Positions 38,801 to 48,212 of a DNA stretch of 64,000 nucleotides are shown in pieces. Below the pieces are notes generated by a model. It made no database searches. It had not been told where the DNA came from and saw only the letters and a list, made by a program, of their open reading frames with translations. Source of the stretch: JABDLO01 sp035327565 (lineage in GTDB: Bacteria; Bacteroidota; Bacteroidia; Chitinophagales; Saprospiraceae); the NCBI GenBank assembly GCA_035327565.1, contig DAOLDB010000003.1, positions 84,482-148,481 of the forward strand, read 5' to 3'. Made by a program: the position numbers and the translations under genes. The first letter of the stretch is position 1. The number at the start of each line of letters is the position of its first letter.

Positions 38801-40207
38801 ATGGATAAGAAATCTTTTATTACTGACGATTTTCTCCTCAGGTCTAAAACTGCAATTCGATTGTTTCATGAATATGCAAGGAATCTTCCCATTATCGACT
38901 TTCACTCCCATCTACCTTCAGACGAGATAGCTATGAACCTTCCATTCAGAAGTGTCACGCATGTGTGGTTGGAAGGGGATCATTATAAATGGAGAGCGAT
39001 GAGGGCATTTGGTATCAAAGAAAAATTCATTACCGGTGATTCTTCTGATTATGAGAAATTTCATGCATGGGCATCTACAGTTCCCGCCACGCTCAGAAAC
39101 CCACTTTTTCATTGGACTTATCTTGAGTTAAACAGATACTTTAATCTTAATTGTCCATTAAACAAGGATAACTCACAAGACATCTATAAAATTACCAATG
39201 AAATGGCAAAGTCTGATGATTTTAAGCCACACGCTTTATTAAATAAAATGAATGTGGAAGTTGTATGCACTTCCGATGATCCAGTAGACAAGTTGAACCA
39301 CCACCAGAAAGTCAATGGTGACAATCATCATTTTAAAGTATTACCTACATGGCGACCTGATCAATTGTTTGATGTTGAAAACCCTCAAAATTACACAGAG
39401 TACCTACAAAAATTAACAGAAGCTACCGGATGCGAAATTAACACATTTGATGACTTGATTAATTCACTGGAAATGAGGCAATTATATTTTCATAAATTGG
39501 GATGCAGATTGGCAGATCACGGATTGAAATATTTTTACTCTCAACCATTTACCGATGATCAGCTCAGGGTTATCTTTAAAAAACTAAAATTGGGAAAGAA
39601 TCTGACATGGGATGAAAGCGAAACCTACCTTTCCGGAATAACATTTCATTTATGTGCATTGAACAACAAAATGGGGTGGAAGCAGCAATTTCATGTAGGT
39701 CCAATTAGGAACACCAACCCCAAAATGTATAAAAAATTAGGCTCAAATACAGGATTCGATTCAATAGGCTCCAGTCAAAAAGCAGAAAATATGGTTGCAT
39801 TTTTCAGCAGGCTTGAAGATGCCGACCAATTAGCTCCAAGTATTCTTTACAATAGCAACCCGAATGATAACTATATGTTTGCCGGCTTTGTAGGAAATTA
39901 TCAGAATGGAAGTAACCCGCAAAAGATGCAATATGGTCCGGCTTGGTGGTTTTTAGATCAGAAAGAAGGAATCGAATTGCAATTGAATGCATATTCATAC
40001 ACAGGTTTGTTGAGCCGGTTTATAGGTATGGTCACCGATTCGCGGAGTTTTCTTTCCTATCCGAGACATGAATACTTCAGAAGAATATTGTGTAATCTCC
40101 TTGGCAACGAAATGGAAGAAGGATTACTACCTAATGATGAAAAAATGATTGGAGGGATGATCCAGAATATTTGCTATTACAATGCCAAGGATTATTTTAA
40201 ATTTTAA
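38801..40207 (+). CDS. uxaC: uronate isomerase
   Basis: Converts D-glucuronate to D-fructuronate, the first intracellular step after ExuT. 468 residues, the usual length. The amidohydrolase-like metal motif is IDFHSHLPSDEIA (His35, His37), followed by CTSDDPVDKLNHHQ and the C-terminal LSYPRHEYFRRILCNLLGNEMEEG, all typical of UxaC. Cytoplasmic. It is the first gene of a long operon reaching to the GH43 gene. Confidence 0.95.
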   Translation: MDKKSFITDDFLLRSKTAIRLFHEYARNLPIIDFHSHLPSDEIAMNLPFRSVTHVWLEGDHYKWRAMRAFGIKEKFITGDSSDYEKFHAWASTVPATLRNPLFHWTYLELNRYFNLNCPLNKDNSQDIYKITNEMAKSDDFKPHALLNKMNVEVVCTSDDPVDKLNHHQKVNGDNHHFKVLPTWRPDQLFDVENPQNYTEYLQKLTEATGCEINTFDDLINSLEMRQLYFHKLGCRLADHGLKYFYSQPFTDDQLRVIFKKLKLGKNLTWDESETYLSGITFHLCALNNKMGWKQQFHVGPIRNTNPKMYKKLGSNTGFDSIGSSQKAENMVAFFSRLEDADQLAPSILYNSNPNDNYMFAGFVGNYQNGSNPQKMQYGPAWWFLDQKEGIELQLNAYSYTGLLSRFIGMVTDSRSFLSYPRHEYFRRILCNLLGNEMEEGLLPNDEKMIGGMIQNICYYNAKDYFKF

Positions 40208-40223
40208 TCTAACCTTTATATCC

Positions 40224-42371
40224 ATGGTAAAGCAACTGGCATGTATATTTTTTCTGGTTTTCACATTAGTTCCATTACTTGGCGAGGATGGATACAAGGT
40301 ATGGTTAAGATATGAACAAATATCAAACCGTTCAATACTAAAATCATATGTTAAGCAAATCCCTAATATTTATGTTGAAAATTCTACTCCTATACTGAGA
40401 ACAGCAGGAGAAGAATTGGTTCATGGAGTCTCAGGATTGCTGGGTAAAGAGGTTCAACTTTTAAATCGTATCCCTAAAAAAGGGGTTGTAGCCGGGCTGG
40501 TAGGGGGCTCAATCAATAAGGAATCCATTCCCAGTGGATGGATTGAAAAAATTAAACCGGAAGGATTTATCATCTTCCAAAAGAAGAACATTGTCTATAT
40601 AGCAGCTATTGATGACAGGGGGGTATTGTACGGTATTTTTCATTTTTTAAGACATATCCAACAGTATAAACCATTAGATGGAATTGAAATATTTGAGAAT
40701 CCTAAGATCCAATTGAGAGTTCTAAACCATTGGGACAATCTCGATAGGACAGTTGAAAGAGGTTATGCAGGATTCTCAATATTTAATTGGCATGAGCTTC
40801 CTGAATATATTGACCCACAGTATAAAGATTATGCAAGAATAAATGCTTCTATAGGTATCAATGGAACCGTTGTTACTAATGTCAATGCCAATGCATTGGT
40901 TTTCAGGGATGACTATATGCTAAAGATGGCAGCGTTAGCAGATGTTTTTCGACCATACGGCATTAAACTTTATTTAACTGCCCGATTTAGTTCACCCATT
41001 GAGCTGGGAGGCTTGTCCACTGCAGATCCATTAGATCCAAAAGTACAAGAGTGGTGGACGGAAAAAATTAATCAGTTGTATAAAGCCATCCCTGATTTTG
41101 GAGGAATTTTAGTAAAGGCCAACTCGGAAGGGCAGCCTGGACCTCAGGATTATGGCAGAAGTCATGCAGAGGGTGCCAATATGTTGGCAAGAGCCCTTGA
41201 ACCCCACCATGGAATTGTTATGTGGCGTGCTTTTGTCTACAGTGAGGATGTAGACGAGGATAGAGCAAAACAAGCATACAGTGAATTTATGCCATTAGAT
41301 GGAAAATTTTTAAAGAATGTATTGATTCAGGTAAAAAACGGACCCATCGATTTTATGCCGCGTGAAGCAATACATCCTCTTTTTGGTGCCATGAAAGAAA
41401 CTCCTCTGATGATGGAATTTCAAATCACCAAAGAATATCTTGGTCAGGGAACGCATTTAGTGGGATTGTCAGTGATGTATGAAGAGGTATTGAAAACGGA
41501 TACTTATCAAAAAGGTAAAAACTCTTTGGTGGCATCAGTTATTGATGGTTCGATGTATGGACACCGGTTAACCGGAATGGCTGGAGTGGCAAACATAGGA
41601 ACTGCCAGAAATTGGACAGGAAATCTGTTTGGACAGGCGGATTGGTATGCTTATGGCAGGTTAGCCTGGAATCCATATCTCAGATCAGCAGAAATTTATG
41701 ATGAATGGATACCCATGACATTTACTCATGATCCGGATGCCAAAGAAAGAATCAAAAAAATGTTATTGACTTCCCATGAGACATGTATTAAATACATGAC
41801 ACCTTTAGGTCTGCACCACATTATGGCAGCAGGACATCACTACGGACCTGGCCCATGGGTAAGTGAAATGTCCAGACCGGATTGGACATCGGTTTATTAT
41901 CACAGAGCTGACCAGCAAGGTGTTGGCTTTGACAGGACTCCAACAGGAAGTAATGCATTAGCACAGTATCATGAGGAATTTGCAAAAATATACCTCGATC
42001 TTAATGAATGCCCTGAAAACTTTTTGGTATGGTATCACCATGTACCATGGTCAAAGAAGATGAAATCGGGCAGAACTTTTTGGGAGGAATTATGCCATTT
42101 GTACCATGAAGGAGTAAGAGAGGTTGGCCAATTAAAAGAGCAATGGAGCATGGTAGAAGAGCATATAGATGAGGAGAGATTTAATCATGTTTTGATGCAC
42201 CTTGACATTCAAATCAAGGAATCCGTTTGGTGGAGAGATGCCTGTTTAAGCTATTTTAAAACATTTTCTGGCATGGAAATTCCCTCACAACTTGAACAGC
42301 CAGCCCATACATTGGAATATTATATGTCATTAAGATATCCATATGCACCTGGAATCAGACCAAGATGGTAA
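40224..42371 (+). CDS. GH67 alpha-glucuronidase
   Basis: Removes (4-O-methyl-)glucuronic acid from the non-reducing-end xylose of xylooligosaccharides. The start MVKQLACIFFLVFTLVPLLG supplies a signal peptide; the reading frame opens upstream inside uxaC. GH67 hallmarks are LNHWDNLDRTVERGYAGFSIF, GGILVKANSEGQPGPQDYGRSHAEGANMLA, VQVKNGPIDFMPREAIHPLFGA-like IQVKNGPIDFMPREAIHP, and GHHYGPGPWVSEMSRPDWTSVYYHRAD. About 715 residues, full length. Probably periplasmic, feeding ExuT. It lies 16 bp after uxaC. Confidence 0.95.
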   Translation: MVKQLACIFFLVFTLVPLLGEDGYKVWLRYEQISNRSILKSYVKQIPNIYVENSTPILRTAGEELVHGVSGLLGKEVQLLNRIPKKGVVAGLVGGSINKESIPSGWIEKIKPEGFIIFQKKNIVYIAAIDDRGVLYGIFHFLRHIQQYKPLDGIEIFENPKIQLRVLNHWDNLDRTVERGYAGFSIFNWHELPEYIDPQYKDYARINASIGINGTVVTNVNANALVFRDDYMLKMAALADVFRPYGIKLYLTARFSSPIELGGLSTADPLDPKVQEWWTEKINQLYKAIPDFGGILVKANSEGQPGPQDYGRSHAEGANMLARALEPHHGIVMWRAFVYSEDVDEDRAKQAYSEFMPLDGKFLKNVLIQVKNGPIDFMPREAIHPLFGAMKETPLMMEFQITKEYLGQGTHLVGLSVMYEEVLKTDTYQKGKNSLVASVIDGSMYGHRLTGMAGVANIGTARNWTGNLFGQADWYAYGRLAWNPYLRSAEIYDEWIPMTFTHDPDAKERIKKMLLTSHETCIKYMTPLGLHHIMAAGHHYGPGPWVSEMSRPDWTSVYYHRADQQGVGFDRTPTGSNALAQYHEEFAKIYLDLNECPENFLVWYHHVPWSKKMKSGRTFWEELCHLYHEGVREVGQLKEQWSMVEEHIDEERFNHVLMHLDIQIKESVWWRDACLSYFKTFSGMEIPSQLEQPAHTLEYYMSLRYPYAPGIRPRW

Positions 42372-42426
42372 CGATTTTCCCGGTGACTTTTCATTTAATC
42401 AATCATCGATTTATAGAAAACAAAAA

Positions 42427-43173
42427 ATGATAAAAAGAAAATCAGCAATCATTACCGGGGGTACTTCAGGTATTGGTTATGCCACTGCACAAAGATTTAT
42501 TAGAGGAGGATATGATGTAATCATTACAGGTAGGAATCAGAATAAACTGGAAATGGCATCGAAAGAATTGGGTGAACATAGCATTCCTTTTCTATTGGAT
42601 ATGGCTGATCCTGAGAAAATACCAACGTTTGTATTAAAAGTTCATGAAATGATGGGCAGTATCGATGTGCTTGTCAATAATGCAGGCATCAACCTGAAAA
42701 AGGATTTTACTGAAGTTACAGACCAGGATTTTGAAGCCATTATTAGGATCAATCAATCCTCGGTATTTGCTCTTAGCCGGGAAGTTGTAAGAGTCATGTT
42801 AAATCAGGAAACGAAAGGTGCCATCATTCACATTTCTTCTATGGCAGCATATTACGGTATTCCTAAAGTCATTGCCTATACCGCATCAAAATCGGCAATA
42901 GAAGGAATGACGAGATCCATGGCCGTAGATTTATCACCCAAAGGGATCAGGGTGAATGCGGTAGTGCCGGGTTATATCAGGACTCCCATGACAGACAGGG
43001 CGCTAGATCATGATCATGAAAGAAAGTCCCGGGTACTCCAAAAAACCCCTATGGGCAGACTTGGTGAACCTGTCGAAGTGGCTAATGCAATATTTTTTCT
43101 CGCCTCAGAGGAGGCATCTTTTATTACAGGACACGCATTGAGGGTAGATGGAGGAAACTCCATCGGATTTTAA
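42427..43173 (+). CDS. SDR-family oxidoreductase, probable fructuronate reductase
   Basis: 249 residues from MIKRKSAIITGG; longer in-frame sequence upstream overlaps GH67 and is not used. Classical short-chain dehydrogenase motifs are visible: TGGTSGIGYA (cofactor), NNAG, catalytic Ser in HISSMAAYYG and YTASK (Tyr-Lys), plus the C-terminal ITGHALRVDGGNSIGF. Its place between alpha-glucuronidase and uxuA, with no long-chain UxuB visible in the window, makes NAD(P)H-dependent reduction of D-fructuronate to D-mannonate the best guess. Substrate is inferred from context only. Confidence 0.85.
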   Translation: MIKRKSAIITGGTSGIGYATAQRFIRGGYDVIITGRNQNKLEMASKELGEHSIPFLLDMADPEKIPTFVLKVHEMMGSIDVLVNNAGINLKKDFTEVTDQDFEAIIRINQSSVFALSREVVRVMLNQETKGAIIHISSMAAYYGIPKVIAYTASKSAIEGMTRSMAVDLSPKGIRVNAVVPGYIRTPMTDRALDHDHERKSRVLQKTPMGRLGEPVEVANAIFFLASEEASFITGHALRVDGGNSIGF

Positions 43174-43192
43174 TTCTCCAATTTGAATTACA

Positions 43193-44431
43193 GTGGATCA
43201 GGTAAAGAATATACCAATAAGAATTTTTTCTCTTGTAAAATCGATGAGATGGTTTGGTCCGGGAGATCCCGTATCTCTAAATGATGTTGCCCAGGCAGGA
43301 TGTACCGGAGTGGTAAGTGCATTACATCATGTACCCGTTGGTAAAGTGTGGACAACCAGTGAGATCAAGAAACATCAAAGTATCATTCAGGATGCCGGAC
43401 TGGAATGGAAGGTAGTAGAAAGTCTACCTGTCCATGAAGAAATCAAATCCAACTCAGGGGGAGTCAAAATGTATATAGAAAACTATAAAGAAAGTATTAG
43501 GAATCTTGGACTATGTGGAATAGAAGTGGTTACCTACAATTTTATGCCTGCACTTGATTGGGTGCGTACCCATGTAAATTTTAAGCTATCAAACGGTGCC
43601 GAAACTTTAAAGTTCGATAAGGTCGAGTATGCTATTTTTGATTTATTTATTTTATCAAGACCCGGTGCAGAAAAGGATTATTCATCCGATGAATTAAAGT
43701 ATTATAAAGAGAGATTTGATCATTTATCGCCAAGGGATATTGAAAGAATTAAAAAAGCCCTGCTCATGGCTCTGCCTGGTTCGGAAATTCCATTTACCTT
43801 GAGTGATGTTCTTGAATTGCTCTCACAATATCAACAGATTCGCAGGGAAAATTTACAAAATAATTTATTTATATTCCTTGAAGAGATCATACCGGTAGCA
43901 GAAGAGGCAGGCATCAAAATGGCCATACATCCTGACGATCCCCCTTTCCCTGTTTTGGGGCTCCCCAGAATATTAAGTACAAATACGGATGTGATGGAAT
44001 TGATGACCGCTATCCCAAGTATTGCGAACGGACTGTGTTTTTGTACAGGTTCGTTTGGTGCCAGAAAGGACAATCATCTGTTGGAGATGTTGCGAAACTG
44101 GGGATCAAAAACATATTTCTTTCATTTGCGGAATACATCAATGGATGACCAGGGAAACTTTATTGAAGCAAACCATCTTGAGGGAGATGCCGATATGTAT
44201 AGCCTGATGAGAGAGATCGTCCAACTCATGCAGAGAGAACAAAGGAGCATTCCTATGCGACCAGACCACGGACACAAAATACTCGATGATTTAAATAAAG
44301 AAACCTATCCCGGATATTCGGCTATTGGAAGACTCAAAGGCTTAGCCGAGTTGAACGGGCTGGAATATGCATTACAAAGAGAGTGGGCAGAGTCTGTTCA
44401 TAGAATAAACAGTGCAGTCCACCAGCTATAG
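43193..44431 (+). CDS. uxuA: mannonate dehydratase
   Basis: Dehydrates D-mannonate to 2-keto-3-deoxygluconate. Family landmarks are MRWFGPGDPVSLNDVAQAGCTGVVSALHHVPVGKVWT at the start, GIEVVTYNFMPALDWVRTH, and KMAIHPDDPPFPVLGLPRI with HLRN and PDHGHKILDDL for metal binding. The frame opens with GTG at 43193, but ATG at 43244 (just before RWFGP) is equally plausible and nearer the usual family start. It lies 19 bp after the SDR gene in the same operon. Confidence 0.93.
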   Translation: MDQVKNIPIRIFSLVKSMRWFGPGDPVSLNDVAQAGCTGVVSALHHVPVGKVWTTSEIKKHQSIIQDAGLEWKVVESLPVHEEIKSNSGGVKMYIENYKESIRNLGLCGIEVVTYNFMPALDWVRTHVNFKLSNGAETLKFDKVEYAIFDLFILSRPGAEKDYSSDELKYYKERFDHLSPRDIERIKKALLMALPGSEIPFTLSDVLELLSQYQQIRRENLQNNLFIFLEEIIPVAEEAGIKMAIHPDDPPFPVLGLPRILSTNTDVMELMTAIPSIANGLCFCTGSFGARKDNHLLEMLRNWGSKTYFFHLRNTSMDDQGNFIEANHLEGDADMYSLMREIVQLMQREQRSIPMRPDHGHKILDDLNKETYPGYSAIGRLKGLAELNGLEYALQREWAESVHRINSAVHQL

Positions 44432-44479
44432 ATTATGATCTGCACAATTGATTAATAATGTATTTTAAATATATGAAGT

Positions 44480-46693
44480 ATGTACTATTTGAAGACCCAA
44501 TCCATTACCCTAATTACTATCCTTTTGGTTTTAATATTTTCCGGTATAAGGAATAATATTTCATCACAACCATTTCAATATAAATTTCTCAATCCGGACT
44601 TAAGTATTGAAGAAAGAACGGAAGATATTATTTCCAGGATGACACTGGACGAGAAAATTGATCAACTCTTATACAATGCACCAGCCATTGACAGGCTGGG
44701 AATACCTGAATACAATTGGTGGAATGAATGCCTTCATGGAGTTGCCCGAAACGGCCGGGCAACTGTATTTCCACAAGCTATAGGTATGGGGGCGACCTGG
44801 GATACTGATTTAATTTACAGAGTCGGGCGTGCAATTTCCATGGAAGCCCGTGCAAAATATAATGTTTCAATAGCCCATAATATGAGGGGCCGATATCAGG
44901 GACTGACATTCTGGTCGCCAAATGTTAATATCTTCAGGGATCCAAGGTGGGGTAGAGGACAGGAAACGTATGGTGAAGATCCATTGCTGACCGGAGCAAT
45001 CGGTGCGGCATTCGTTCGGGGATTGCAGGGAGATCATCCACGATACTTGCAGGCTTCGGCTATGGCAAAACATTATGCTGTCCACAGCGGCCCTGAAGCG
45101 CTCAGACATGAGTTTGATGCAGTAGTCAATATGAAAGATCTTTGGGAAACTTACCTGCCTGCATTTCAAAAATTGGTGGTCGATGCGAAAGTTGAAAGCA
45201 TAATGGGGGCATATAACAGAACCAATGGTGACCCATGCAATGCTCATCCTTATCTGATGACTGAGGTGCTCCGCAATAAATGGGGCTTCAAGGGGCACTA
45301 TGTTTCTGATTGTTGGGCACTTGTCGACTTTCATAACGGGCATAATATTGTAAAAACTCCCGCTGAGGCTGCTGCAATGGCATTGAATGCAGGCACCAAT
45401 TTAAATTGTGGAAATACCTATCCATATCTCAGGGAAGCCATAGAAAAGGGCTACACTTCTGAAGCAATCGTTGATGAAAATTTAAGATGGCTATTGCCTA
45501 CCCGGTTTAAATTGGGACTATTTGATCCCCCAGGAACGGTTCCATTTGATACTATTGGAACGGACTGGATTCGTCATCCCAGTCATACGAAACTGGCACT
45601 CGAAACAGCGGAGAAATCCATTGTATTATTAAAAAATGAGAATAACACCCTTCCCATCAGAAAGGATGCAAGAAGTGTATTCGTTACCGGTCCTACAGCG
45701 GCTCATACACAAACACTTTTGGCAAACTACTACGGAGTGAGCGAAGATCTGAGAACTATTTTGGAAGGCATTGTAGCTAATGCTGCACATCATACAAGTA
45801 TTCCTTACATTCAAGCTGCATTATTGGATGAAGAAAATCGCAATCCTCAGGATTGGTTTTCAGGAATGGCAGCAGAGGCTGAATATACTGTAGCATGTCT
45901 GGGGTTGTCCCAGTTGATTGAGGGGGAAGAAGGCGAATCCATCATGTCACGTCATCTTGGCGATCGTGTAGAAATAGGGCTTCCTCAGAATCAAATTAAT
46001 TTTTTCAAGAAAATGAGAGCCAATTCCAGGAAACTAATCGTGGTAATCACCGGAGGAAGCGCCATTTCCATACCTGAGATTCATGAGTTGGCTGACGCTG
46101 TACTATATGTGTGGTATCCGGGAGAGCAGGGAGGTATTGCAGTGGGCAATGTTCTTTATGGAAAAACTAATCCTTCAGGAAAATTACCGGTAACTTTTGT
46201 AAATTCAGTCGAAGATCTTCCTCCATATGAAGATTACAATATGGCAAACAGAACCTACAAATACCTCGAAACAAATCCTTTGTATCCTTTCGGTTTTGGT
46301 CTCAGCTATACCCGGTTTCAATATGAAAATTTAAACATTTCAAACCTTACTATGTCGATGGAGGAGGAATTGAAACTGGACTTTAGCCTTGTTAATACAG
46401 GGGCAGTGGCTGGTGATGAAGTAGTACAATTATATGTAACTGCTTTGGATTCAAAAGTGGATTCTCCTCAATTTGATTTGAAAAGTTTTAGTCGAGTGCC
46501 TCTAAGTCCTGGAGAGTCTAAAAAAGTCCAATTTACCATAGGAAAAAAAGAATTGGAAGTGGTAAATAATGAAGGAGAGAGAGTTGTGTATCCCGGAAAG
46601 TATAAAATTTATGTTGGCGGTTCTCTTCCTTCGGAGAGGAGTTTAGAATTAGGTGCACCACAATACCTTCAAGCGACCATAGAGGTAAAGTAA
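44480..46693 (+). CDS. GH3 beta-xylosidase
   Basis: Releases xylose from xylooligosaccharides. 737 residues: signal region (ITLITILLVLIFSGI), (beta/alpha)8 domain with the nucleophile Asp277 in GHYVSDCWALVDF (the SDCxA version favoured by beta-xylosidases), alpha/beta sandwich with KSIVLLKNENNTLPI and GGSAISIPE, and a C-terminal fibronectin-III-like domain (DEVVQLYVTALDSKVDSPQFDLKSFSRVPLSPGES). The WNECLHGVARNGRATVFPQ loop is also typical of xylan-active GH3. Periplasmic. In operon, 48 bp after uxuA. Confidence 0.93.
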   Translation: MYYLKTQSITLITILLVLIFSGIRNNISSQPFQYKFLNPDLSIEERTEDIISRMTLDEKIDQLLYNAPAIDRLGIPEYNWWNECLHGVARNGRATVFPQAIGMGATWDTDLIYRVGRAISMEARAKYNVSIAHNMRGRYQGLTFWSPNVNIFRDPRWGRGQETYGEDPLLTGAIGAAFVRGLQGDHPRYLQASAMAKHYAVHSGPEALRHEFDAVVNMKDLWETYLPAFQKLVVDAKVESIMGAYNRTNGDPCNAHPYLMTEVLRNKWGFKGHYVSDCWALVDFHNGHNIVKTPAEAAAMALNAGTNLNCGNTYPYLREAIEKGYTSEAIVDENLRWLLPTRFKLGLFDPPGTVPFDTIGTDWIRHPSHTKLALETAEKSIVLLKNENNTLPIRKDARSVFVTGPTAAHTQTLLANYYGVSEDLRTILEGIVANAAHHTSIPYIQAALLDEENRNPQDWFSGMAAEAEYTVACLGLSQLIEGEEGESIMSRHLGDRVEIGLPQNQINFFKKMRANSRKLIVVITGGSAISIPEIHELADAVLYVWYPGEQGGIAVGNVLYGKTNPSGKLPVTFVNSVEDLPPYEDYNMANRTYKYLETNPLYPFGFGLSYTRFQYENLNISNLTMSMEEELKLDFSLVNTGAVAGDEVVQLYVTALDSKVDSPQFDLKSFSRVPLSPGESKKVQFTIGKKELEVVNNEGERVVYPGKYKIYVGGSLPSERSLELGAPQYLQATIEVK

Positions 46694-46719
46694 TTAACCA
46701 AAATAAAGAGTAAATCCCG

Positions 46720-48192
46720 GTGAGCACAATAGGACAAAAACTCTCCGTAAAGGAAAAAATTGGGTATAGTCTTGGGGACCTTGCCGCAAACCTTATTTTT
46801 CAAACTTTAATGACTTTTCTCGCTTTTTTTTATACCGATGTGTATAAAATACCTGCAGCTGTGGCCAGTGTTGTTATTTTTGTCGGTGGCATCTTTGGAG
46901 CATTTTTTAATATTGTAATGGGAGCTATTGCCGACAGGACTGAAACCCGATGGGGAAAATTCAGACCCTGGATTTTATGGACATCCGTTCCTTTTGGAAT
47001 CATTTCATTACTTACATTCACAACCCCTGACCTGGGTCAAAATGCCAAAGTGGTCTATGCATTAACCACATATTTATTGTTGGTTTTGATCTATTCAGCC
47101 AATAATCTGCCTTACTCTGCATTGAGCGGCGTTCTTACCGGTGATATCAAAGAAAGGAACAGTCTGTCAGCATATCGATTTGTGGCTGTGATGATAGCTC
47201 AGTTCATTATTCAGGTTTTATTACTTCCATTGATATTGATATTGGGGGATGGTGATAAAGCCACCGGATTTAAAAGTGCGATGACTATCTTTTCGATTAC
47301 CGGCATTTTCTTTTTTATCATCACTTTTTTAACGACACGTGAGCGAATTATACCCACAACATCTCAGAAAACTACAATTAAAGGTGATATAACCGATCTG
47401 GTTAATAATATACCCTGGGTGGTTATGTTATGGGTGACCATATTGGTTTTTGTAACACTGGCACTCAAAGGAGGCATGTATATCTATTATTTTAAATATT
47501 TTCTCGATGAAGGAAGTTTGACAGAATTTCTTGATTCCATAGGTTTCAACTCATTTATTTCCAAATTAAACGAGATGCTTACCGGGATGGGTTTTGTCTC
47601 TTTTCACTGGCCTGAAGATGCTCCCACATCAGCTTTTAGTTTGTTCAATGCGGGGGGGATCATTTTTATGATTATAGGAATTATGTTTTCAAAAAAACTG
47701 GCGGATAAAATGGGAAAACGCGATGTTTTCGGAGTATTTCTCTTTTTATCAGCTTTATGTCTGATCCTGTTTCTTTTTTACTCCCCAAATGCAATAACTT
47801 TGGTATTTATTTCCCAAATAGCGCATGGATTTTTCTATGGTGTAACCATTCCACTGTTATGGGCTATGATAGCCGATGTAGCAGACTATGGTGAATGGAA
47901 GTATCACCGAAGAGCTACTGCCATTGTATTTTCAGCCATGATCTTTGGATTGAAAGTGGGTTTAAGTTTAGGTGGAGCGCTCATCACTTCACTATTAGCT
48001 ACCTACGGATATAGCGCTGAGGCAGCAGTTCAATCGGCAAGTACCATCAAAGGGATTCAATATTCTGTGAGTATTTTTCCCGCACTGATATTTGTCATAG
48101 CCTCTTTTTTGCTATTTAAATATGAGATTAATAAAAACTTTGAATTAAGAATTGAAAAGGAACTGGATGAAAGGAGAAAAAGTGTTTTATAA
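46720..48192 (+). CDS. GPH-family (MelB-like) sugar:cation symporter
   Basis: 490 residues, 12 membrane helices, of the glycoside-pentoside-hexuronide family. Signatures are EKIGYSLGDLAANLIFQTLMTFLAFFYTDVY, GAIADRTETRWGKFRPWILW and the helix-10/11 ANIADVADYGEWK-like AMIADVADYGEWKYHRRATAI. The start codon is GTG (46720). Sitting between beta-xylosidase and GH43 genes, it most likely carries xylose or short xylosides into the cytoplasm, complementing the SSS symporter. The GH43 downstream lacks a signal peptide, which supports import of intact disaccharides (inference). Confidence 0.9.
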   Translation: MSTIGQKLSVKEKIGYSLGDLAANLIFQTLMTFLAFFYTDVYKIPAAVASVVIFVGGIFGAFFNIVMGAIADRTETRWGKFRPWILWTSVPFGIISLLTFTTPDLGQNAKVVYALTTYLLLVLIYSANNLPYSALSGVLTGDIKERNSLSAYRFVAVMIAQFIIQVLLLPLILILGDGDKATGFKSAMTIFSITGIFFFIITFLTTRERIIPTTSQKTTIKGDITDLVNNIPWVVMLWVTILVFVTLALKGGMYIYYFKYFLDEGSLTEFLDSIGFNSFISKLNEMLTGMGFVSFHWPEDAPTSAFSLFNAGGIIFMIIGIMFSKKLADKMGKRDVFGVFLFLSALCLILFLFYSPNAITLVFISQIAHGFFYGVTIPLLWAMIADVADYGEWKYHRRATAIVFSAMIFGLKVGLSLGGALITSLLATYGYSAEAAVQSASTIKGIQYSVSIFPALIFVIASFLLFKYEINKNFELRIEKELDERRKSVL

Positions 48193-48212
48193 ACCTACAT
48201 CTTATAATAATC

